Shown here: one piece after another, positions 1-5,365 of the stretch | Layout of the letters: each line of letters starts with the position of its first letter | Position numbering within the stretch: the stretch's first letter is position 1 | From: Trueperaceae bacterium | GTDB taxonomy: Bacteria; Deinococcota; Deinococci; Deinococcales; Trueperaceae | NCBI GenBank assembly: GCA_007122815.1 | Contig: SKSV01000430.1 | Location: forward strand, 1 to 5,365 | Length of the DNA: 5,365 nt | Direction of reading: 5' to 3' | Program-made: the position numbers and the translations under genes | Notes under the pieces: generated by a model | The model's database searches: none | Told to the model about the DNA's origin: nothing | The model's input: the letters and a program-made list of their open reading frames with translations, nothing else

Positions 1-3000
1 CATCTACGGCCCCGCCGGCATCGCCGACCTCATCCCCATCCCCCCAGCAACCCTCCGCCACGCCATCGAAGCCCTCGACGATGACACCCTGGACAGCTGC
101 TGGACCGACGACATGACCCTCGGCTGGGTCTACCAATACTGGAACGACCCCGCGCGAGAAGCGCTCGACGCCAAACTCAACAGCGGCGGCAAGCTCGAAC
201 CGCACGAGATTGCCAGCAAGACCCAGATGTTCACCGAACGCTACATCGTCGACTGGCTCCTCCAGAACAGCCTCAACCCCATGTGGCTCGCCATCTGCCG
301 CAAGCACGACTGGACGCCGGACGTCATCGCCGACGGCACCCTCCAGCGGCTCGAAGAACGCCGCGCCGACTGGCGTACCAAACGCGAACGTGGCGACGTC
401 CAGCTCACCGCCCTCATGCCGCTGTACACCGACAACGAGCGCCACTGGGCTTACTTCCTGCCCCAAGAGATCCCCGACGACGCCAAAGAGCACGCGCCGG
501 AGACCGTACGCGATCTCAAGATCCTCGACCCAGCCGCAGGAAGCGGACACTTCCTCGTCATCGCCCTCGACCTCCTCGCCGCCCTCTACCGAGAAGAAGC
601 CCGCCACCGCGGCGAACAAGACGATGGGCGCTGGAGCGACCGCGCCATCATCGAACGCATCCTCAGCCACAACCTTCACGGCATCGACATTGACCCCAGG
701 GCCATCCAGATCGCCGCCGCGACCCTCTGGCTCAAGGCACGTCAGATTGCTCCGGACGCATCTCCTGAACGCCTGAACCTCGTCGCCCCCAACCTCAGGC
801 TCGCGAGTCTGCCCGACAATGACCCCGCGCTCACCGAACTGCGCGACGAGATCGAGCGCGAGGCAGGTATCTCACCACGACTCACTGACACAATCATCCA
901 TGCCTTGCGAGGCGCCGACCACCTGGGCAGCCTGCTCAAGATCGACACCGCCGTCGAAGACGCCCTCAACCAACTCGAATGGGTCGACACCCGCACCGCC
1001 ACCACCCAAAGCGACATGTTCGGGAACGTGCGACCAACGCAACCACGGCTCATGACCGAACGAGCCGCCGCACGCCAAACGGTGCTCGACCGCATGGACT
1101 CCTTCCTCCAGCAACACACGCGAAGCGACGATCTCGGACTACGCCTACGAGGAGAACAGCTCGCGGCAGGCGTCCGCTTCGCGCGCATGATCCGAGAAGA
1201 TGCGTACGACCTCGTCGTCGCCAACCCCCCATACCAGGGCACGTCCAGAATGGCTGACGCGTCGTACGTCCGGCAGCACTACCCATTAGGGAAGGCCAAC
1301 CTCTACGCAACCTTCCTCCTGCGCGGGCTAGAACTCACTCGGAAGGGTGGCGTCTCCGCCATGCTCACCATGCGCAACTGGATGTTTGTCAAGCAATTCT
1401 CGACACTTCGGCGGCACCTCCTGGAAACGCACGGGCTGCGGGCACTGGGAGACTTCGATCGGGGTGCCTTCGAGGACATCCCCGATGAACGCGTAAGCGT
1501 TGCCGCGTCGGCGTTCGCGCGAGCCGTCTCGGCCGACGAGTCGGTGGTTCTCTGTCCCACCGCACGAGACGACAAATCACGCGATGCCAAGCGAACCCAC
1601 CGAAAGCGCGCAGCCACTCTCGGCCATGAGGGTCAACACACCTTCGACCCCGACGTGCTCAAGGTCGTCCCGGAATGGCCGCTCGTTTACTGGTGGGACA
1701 GAACAATGCTTCGTGTCTATCGGAGTGCACCGCTGATTTCGGACGTGGCGCCAGCCCGACAGGGCCTCGCAACCGCGGATGATGCGCGATTCCTGCGACG
1801 CCCGTGGGAGATTAGGTCGCCAGCAAGCCGATGGCATCCGTTCATCAAGGGTGCCGAAGGGCGCGTCTGGGTCGAACCCCAGAGCGACATCATCACCTGG
1901 GACTCCGCAGGGCTGGAGATGCGGTCCTCCAGACGGGGCGTGCTACGGAATCCGGACTACTACTTCCGCCGCGGCGTTGCGTTCTCATCAACGGGCCACA
2001 CCTTCAGCGCGCGCGTCCACCGCTACCCAAGCGTCTTCGGGCACATGGGATCGTCGGTCTTTCCAAGTGACCTCGCCGGTGCCGTCTGCACAATGAACGC
2101 CACTCGTGCCCGCGAGATCCTCGCATCCCTCAACCCGGGCATCGGCTTCGAAGTTGGAGACGTCAACCGCCTCCCGCTCTTCCCGATAGGAGGCGCCGAC
2201 GCCATCATGCGCCAGGTCGAGTTCGCGTTCGGAAGCCACGAGGCGCACCGCGAACCGTCTGTCGAGTTCCGCCGCCCCGGTCCCTCCCCGTGGGCTCACG
2301 TACAGGAGTGGGCCCAGGCCGCCGTCGATCGTCCCGCAGGCGCACCGCTGCCCGAGTACGTCGAGCATCTCGATCCCGAGCCACCCACGGATCACCTGAG
2401 CTTCGCCCTCGGTGTGGCGCTCGGGCGCTTCGACCCCGCCGGTTCGGAGCACGAGGGCATCCTCGATCCCACAAACAAGGTCCACCAACGACCCATCGCG
2501 CGCGCCCTGCCGCACGGCATCCTCTTCCTTGACACGACCCTTGACGCCGCCGACCACCGCGACAGCCTCGGTCACTCCGCCGTAGCGCCACTCCACGAGG
2601 CTTGGGCCGAGCACGGCAATAGCGTTGCAGGCAGGCGCTCGCTGCGCGAATGGCTGGCGCTGGACTTCTTCAAGGACGTGCACAGGGGCATGTACGAGAA
2701 CCGGCCGATCCACTGGCCGCTCTCGTCCAGCAGCAGGACATTCGTGGCGTGGGTGAACATCCATCGCTTCACCGACCGCACGCTGCGCGTTCTGCTCGCC
2801 GACCACCTGCACCCCGCGAGAAGCCGCATCGAGGGCGAGTTGAACGACCTGCGAGCCGCCCGATACCGAGGTGACGCGCGCTCGACGCGCGGGGCCGAGC
2901 GCCGCATCGACGAACTCCTCAACGCTCAAGAGGAGCTTCACGGCTTCATCGAAGCGGTCGAGACGTGCGCGGAACGTGGTGCGCCGCCCACCGACGCGAA

Positions 3001-3778
3001 GTGCCCAGTGCGTGAGCAGGACGCCCGCTACGCACCGGATCTTGATGACGGCGTGATGATCAACTCGGCCGGCTTGTGGCCCCTGGTCGATCCCCAGTGG
3101 AGGGACCCGAAGAAGTGGTGGACGGAGCTCTCCACCGCGAAGGGCCGGAAGGACTACGACTGGTCACACCTCGCGATGCGCTACTGGCCGACGCGCGTGG
3201 ACGCGAAGTGCCAGGAGGATGCCTCGCTGGCAGTCGCGCATGGCTGCTTCTGGCGTTACCACCCGCAACGCGCCTGGGCGTGGGAGCTGCGGCTCCAAGA
3301 CGAGATCGGTCCAGACTTCCGAATCGAGGAAGCACCGTACATCCCCGGCGGCCGCGAAATGGATGACGCTGGGGATGCGCCACACCGCCAGCGGTACCTC
3401 GCCGAGCACCCCCTCGACGCGCTCGCGGCCGTCGAGAAGGAAGCGATCCGGCGTATGGGCCGCGGCGCCAAACGCCAAATCGTGACCAGCATGCGCCTGC
3501 TGGAGTCCGGTCTCTGGAGCGCCGAGCCAGCGGCGGTCTGGGAAATGGAACTGCGACTGTCGGAACGCCAAGGCATCGAGTTCCGGTTGCTGGCCCCCGA
3601 TGAAGCCGAATCCCGGTCCGCCTTCGAGACCGCGCACCCAGGTCGCGTGTCGGCCCGCGAAGCTCTCATCGCCAGACTCGAACCATCGAGCACCCTTTTC
3701 GACGCGAGCGACGAGGACAACCCAGACGAGCCAGATGCCGACGAGCCCCTGGACGATGACGACGAGGACGCGTCGTGA
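1..3778 (+). CDS. pglX: BREX adenine-specific DNA methyltransferase PglX (5'-partial)
   Basis: PglX transfers a methyl group from S-adenosylmethionine to N6 of adenine at a short asymmetric site, marking host DNA; in studied BREX systems it is also needed to block phage. The reading frame is open from base 2 to the TGA at 3776-3778 (1258 codons). The first in-frame ATG (113) lies immediately before the family-conserved LGWVYQYW, so it is not the start; an N-terminal part is missing. Seen in order: TQMFTERYIVDWLLQNSL (about 218-271), SAM motif DPAAGSGHF (527-553), GIDIDP (680-697), catalytic NPPY (1223-1234), a target-recognition region (about 1700-2180), RPIHWPLSS (2702-2728), a charged helical stretch (about 2820-2970), LDDGV (3041-3055), a further 240 residues, and an acidic tail (3698-3775). 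These signatures are typical of PglX in type-1-like systems; a plain Eco57I-like type IIG enzyme is the alternative, but the adjacent pglZ argues strongly for BREX. Confidence 0.95.
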   Translation, partial: IYGPAGIADLIPIPPATLRHAIEALDDDTLDSCWTDDMTLGWVYQYWNDPAREALDAKLNSGGKLEPHEIASKTQMFTERYIVDWLLQNSLNPMWLAICRKHDWTPDVIADGTLQRLEERRADWRTKRERGDVQLTALMPLYTDNERHWAYFLPQEIPDDAKEHAPETVRDLKILDPAAGSGHFLVIALDLLAALYREEARHRGEQDDGRWSDRAIIERILSHNLHGIDIDPRAIQIAAATLWLKARQIAPDASPERLNLVAPNLRLASLPDNDPALTELRDEIEREAGISPRLTDTIIHALRGADHLGSLLKIDTAVEDALNQLEWVDTRTATTQSDMFGNVRPTQPRLMTERAAARQTVLDRMDSFLQQHTRSDDLGLRLRGEQLAAGVRFARMIREDAYDLVVANPPYQGTSRMADASYVRQHYPLGKANLYATFLLRGLELTRKGGVSAMLTMRNWMFVKQFSTLRRHLLETHGLRALGDFDRGAFEDIPDERVSVAASAFARAVSADESVVLCPTARDDKSRDAKRTHRKRAATLGHEGQHTFDPDVLKVVPEWPLVYWWDRTMLRVYRSAPLISDVAPARQGLATADDARFLRRPWEIRSPASRWHPFIKGAEGRVWVEPQSDIITWDSAGLEMRSSRRGVLRNPDYYFRRGVAFSSTGHTFSARVHRYPSVFGHMGSSVFPSDLAGAVCTMNATRAREILASLNPGIGFEVGDVNRLPLFPIGGADAIMRQVEFAFGSHEAHREPSVEFRRPGPSPWAHVQEWAQAAVDRPAGAPLPEYVEHLDPEPPTDHLSFALGVALGRFDPAGSEHEGILDPTNKVHQRPIARALPHGILFLDTTLDAADHRDSLGHSAVAPLHEAWAEHGNSVAGRRSLREWLALDFFKDVHRGMYENRPIHWPLSSSSRTFVAWVNIHRFTDRTLRVLLADHLHPARSRIEGELNDLRAARYRGDARSTRGAERRIDELLNAQEELHGFIEAVETCAERGAPPTDAKCPVREQDARYAPDLDDGVMINSAGLWPLVDPQWRDPKKWWTELSTAKGRKDYDWSHLAMRYWPTRVDAKCQEDASLAVAHGCFWRYHPQRAWAWELRLQDEIGPDFRIEEAPYIPGGREMDDAGDAPHRQRYLAEHPLDALAAVEKEAIRRMGRGAKRQIVTSMRLLESGLWSAEPAAVWEMELRLSERQGIEFRLLAPDEAESRSAFETAHPGRVSAREALIARLEPSSTLFDASDEDNPDEPDADEPLDDDDEDAS
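1700..2180 (+). other. Target-recognition region of PglX
   Basis: This part of pglX follows the methyltransferase catalytic core and resembles the DNA-specificity segment of PglX and type IIG enzymes. It opens with GLATADDARFLR (1763-1798), which matches the recurrent G-x-x-T-x-x-x-x-R-F-L-R pattern, and closes with FEVGDVNRLP (2147-2176), the usual 'F-x-V-G-D-x-x-x-L-P' signature. Between them are FRRGVAFSS and SSVFPSDLAG, also in the family's usual order. The family pattern often has T-G-D-N where this protein has T-A-D-D. Boundaries are approximate. The target sequence cannot be read from the protein. The DNA here has more A/T at third codon positions than the rest of the gene. Confidence 0.7.
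3041..3775 (+). other. C-terminal extension and acidic tail of PglX
   Basis: As I recall, many type 1 PglX proteins end soon after a D-D-G-V-x-V-N motif. Here the equivalent LDDGVMIN starts at 3041, yet 245 codons remain from that point. The extension has a tryptophan-rich part (DPKKWWTELS, YDWSHLAMRYWP, ending in RAWAWELRLQDEIG), then a helical part (about 3400-3570). It ends in a low-complexity tail (3698-3775) in which Asp and Glu dominate. The tryptophan-rich part looks like a folded conserved domain, but I cannot assign its function. The acidic tail may be disordered; a role in holding a partner protein or mimicking DNA charge would be speculation. Confidence 0.6.
3764..3778 (+). promoter_or_regulatory. 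Shine-Dalgarno site and GTGA stop/start overlap (pglX-pglZ)
   Basis: GAGGA at 3764-3768 lies 6 bases before the GTG at 3775-3777. The last three bases of the pglX end overlap that codon: the sequence GTGA holds both the pglZ start (GTG) and the pglX stop (TGA, 3776-3778). The ribosome-binding site is therefore made of Asp/Glu codons in the pglX acidic tail. This geometry suggests termination-reinitiation coupling and a shared transcript. A second candidate start, GTG at 3829, has AGGAGG at 3821-3826 but only 2 bases of spacing, which is poor, so 3775 is preferred. Confidence 0.8.
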
Positions 3779-5365
3779 CGCAGTCCGATCGGCTGGCCAC
3801 TCCCGTCTCCGGGCCGCTAGAGGAGGACGTGCGCAGCTGGACGCGCAAGCACGGCGTCGTGGTGTGGCTCGATCTCGACGGGCACTACACCACCTTCGTC
3901 GACCAGCTAGCGAGCGCGCGCGAGGTGGGCGCCCTGCCTTACGCGGTGCACGCCTACCGCGGCAGCTTCCTGGAGCTCCTGCTCTCACTCGAACACGTCG
4001 CCTCCGGCTCCGAACGCCCCCAAGTGCTGCTACATCTCCCCGGCTTCACCGAAGCGAGCGTGCGCGACACGCCACTCCTGGAGCTCTACGAGGCCGGCGC
4101 CCGCTACCGCAAGGCACTACCGACTCTCATCACTGACGCCGCCGCCGGCCGCGTGACACCCGAGCAGATCAGCGTCTTCACCGATCAGCCCGACCTGACT
4201 CTCGACGCCGCCGACGCCTGGCTCTCGGCGTTGCTCCGCTCGGACAGCGACGGCTTCGGCGCGCAGGTCCGCAGCATGACCGCCACCGCCGTGCTCGACG
4301 ACCTCCTCGCGAACGGCTTCATCGCCTCACGCCTACGCAGCCCCAGCGACGCCTCAGCCGTCTGGCAGGCGCTCAGCGCCTGGACGGGCCTCCCGGCCGC
4401 CTGGCGTGACGCCGCCATGCCCCAGGGCGCACACAGCGCTCAAGACGTCGCCTTCACGCTCGCGAGCTGGGCTCTCGCCGTCGAGTACGTGCACGACCTG
4501 CAGCGAGCACCCGTGCACCCCACGCTGGCGCTCGCCCGCGACCTGCCCACCAGCGTCGCATCGACCTGCGGCACGCTCGCGACGCACCTGCGCGACCGGC
4601 ACCCCGAGACGTACCAACGCATCGCCGACGAGACCGAGGCGCTCCTCGCCGACGAGGTCGAGGCCGCAACCGCAGCGGATCTCGGCAAGGTCGTCACCTT
4701 CCGCTTCGAAGAGGACCTGGTGCTACGCGCCGCACTCGACGCGCTCGCGCAAGGCACCTGGGACGACGCGAACGCCTGGGCCGCGCAACGCATCGCGGCC
4801 GACGAGGAATCGGTATGGCTACGCGACGACCCCCACCGGCGCTCCGCCTGGCAGCTCGTGCACGCCGCCGCCGACCTGAGTCTCGCGATCGCAGCCGCCG
4901 GCGAGCGCCTCACGCCCCAGGTGAGCCTCGAAGCGGCGCTGGAGGCGTACGTGGAGCGCGGCGCGCCCGTCGACCAGGCGCACCGGCACCTCGAACAACG
5001 CCGCTCGGCGCTGCTCTACCCGCAACTCCCCAGCTTCGAGGCGCTCCGCGATCGCTGTGACGACGCGCGCCGCACCTGGCACGACTGGGCCGAGCGATGG
5101 GCTCGCGACTTCAACGAGCTCTGCAGCCAGCAAGGCTTCACGCCGCCTGCCCCGCAACAACAGCGCACCCTCTTCGACGACGTCGTCCTCCCCCTCACCC
5201 GCGAAAGCGGCACCACCGCGCTGTTCCTCATCGACGCGCTCCGGTTTGAAATGGCCGACGAGCTCTACCACCAACTCGCGCCCACCCCAGCCACCACCAC
5301 GCACCTCAGGGCGCGCTACGCCGAGCTGCCCAGCGTCACCGAGGTCGGCATGAACGTCCTCGCGC
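3775..5365 (+). CDS. pglZ: BREX phosphatase-superfamily protein PglZ (3'-partial)
   Basis: PglZ is a core BREX protein with an alkaline-phosphatase-superfamily fold; it is present in essentially all BREX types and needed for defence, though its physiological substrate is unsettled. The frame runs from GTG 3775 to the right edge without a stop (530 codons), while known PglZ proteins are usually about 800-900 residues, so roughly the last third is missing. The N-terminus has a hydrophobic strand followed by an Asp-rich turn, VVVWLDLDGHYT (from residue 28), typical of PglZ starts. A long, mainly helical middle follows. The phosphatase domain begins with LFLIDALRFEMADEL (5221-5265), whose Asp (codon 5233, residue 487) should be a metal ligand. 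ELPSVTEVGMN (5323-5355) follows; its Thr (codon 5338, residue 522) aligns by position with the active-site Thr of PglZ-domain proteins such as PorX. The later His/Asp metal ligands lie outside the window. No signal peptide or membrane segment is seen, so it is cytoplasmic. Confidence 0.95.
   Translation, partial: MTQSDRLATPVSGPLEEDVRSWTRKHGVVVWLDLDGHYTTFVDQLASAREVGALPYAVHAYRGSFLELLLSLEHVASGSERPQVLLHLPGFTEASVRDTPLLELYEAGARYRKALPTLITDAAAGRVTPEQISVFTDQPDLTLDAADAWLSALLRSDSDGFGAQVRSMTATAVLDDLLANGFIASRLRSPSDASAVWQALSAWTGLPAAWRDAAMPQGAHSAQDVAFTLASWALAVEYVHDLQRAPVHPTLALARDLPTSVASTCGTLATHLRDRHPETYQRIADETEALLADEVEAATAADLGKVVTFRFEEDLVLRAALDALAQGTWDDANAWAAQRIAADEESVWLRDDPHRRSAWQLVHAAADLSLAIAAAGERLTPQVSLEAALEAYVERGAPVDQAHRHLEQRRSALLYPQLPSFEALRDRCDDARRTWHDWAERWARDFNELCSQQGFTPPAPQQQRTLFDDVVLPLTRESGTTALFLIDALRFEMADELYHQLAPTPATTTHLRARYAELPSVTEVGMNVLA

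Noticed and set aside
1988..2941. 317-codon open frame on the minus strand
   Set aside because: It lies fully inside the well-supported pglX and has no recognisable domain. Long antisense frames are expected opposite GC-rich genes with strong third-position bias.
3698..3775. GAC/GAG-rich stretch considered as a DNA repeat
   Set aside because: It has no regular repeat unit and is explained by the Asp/Glu codons of the pglX acidic tail.
113..3778. Taking ATG 113 as the start of the methyltransferase
   Set aside because: The frame is open without a stop back to the left edge, the upstream codons (such as IYGPAGIADLIPIPP) look coding, and ATG 113 falls directly against the conserved LGWVYQYW segment. 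No convincing ribosome-binding site precedes it.
3164..3988. 274-codon minus-strand open frame spanning the pglX-pglZ junction
   Set aside because: It is opposite conserved coding sequence of both genes, is arginine-rich and low in complexity, and shows no motif; it is a compositional shadow.
3600..4136. 178-codon plus-strand frame overlapping the pglX end and pglZ start
   Set aside because: It is out of frame with both genes and is rich in Arg, Ser, Thr and Pro, as expected of a shifted reading of GC-rich sequence. The pglZ frame over the same bases gives family-like protein.

Overview
This is a very GC-rich window with strong G/C preference at third codon positions. That fits a high-GC bacterium (actinobacterial, Deinococcus-Thermus-like or proteobacterial), but no taxonomic marker is present, so the phylum is left open. 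The whole window is coding on the + strand: two large genes, both cut by the window edges, joined by a 3-base overlap. There is no intergenic stretch of any length, and I see no RNA gene, mobile element, repeat array or terminator.

Positions 1-3778 are the 3' part of pglX, the adenine-specific DNA methyltransferase of a BREX (BacteriophageE eXclusion) phage-defence system. At least 1258 codons are present and the true start lies upstream. Visible in order are the conserved LGWVYQYW segment, the SAM-binding DPAAGSGHF motif, a GIDIDP acidic motif, the catalytic NPPY motif, a target-recognition region, a coiled-coil-like helical segment, the LDDGV motif, about 240 further residues and a strongly acidic tail.

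Positions 3775-5365 are the 5' part of pglZ, the alkaline-phosphatase-superfamily BREX protein. 530 codons are present; the metal-site motif LIDALRFEMADEL and the following ELPSVTEVGMN motif fall just before the right edge. Its GTG start overlaps the pglX TGA stop, and a GAGGA ribosome-binding site lies inside the pglX acidic-tail codons, so the two are almost certainly one operon with coupled translation.

In BREX, PglX marks host DNA by N6-methyladenine at a non-palindromic site and is also needed for defence, while PglZ is an essential core partner. Direct pglX-pglZ adjacency matches the gene order of BREX types 1, 5 and 6 as I recall them, rather than type 2 (pglY between) or type 3. The subtype cannot be fixed without the flanking genes (brxA/B/C upstream; brxL, brxD or brxHI downstream). 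The system itself is known. The less ordinary points are a local drop in third-position GC across the target-recognition region and the long C-terminal extension of PglX.
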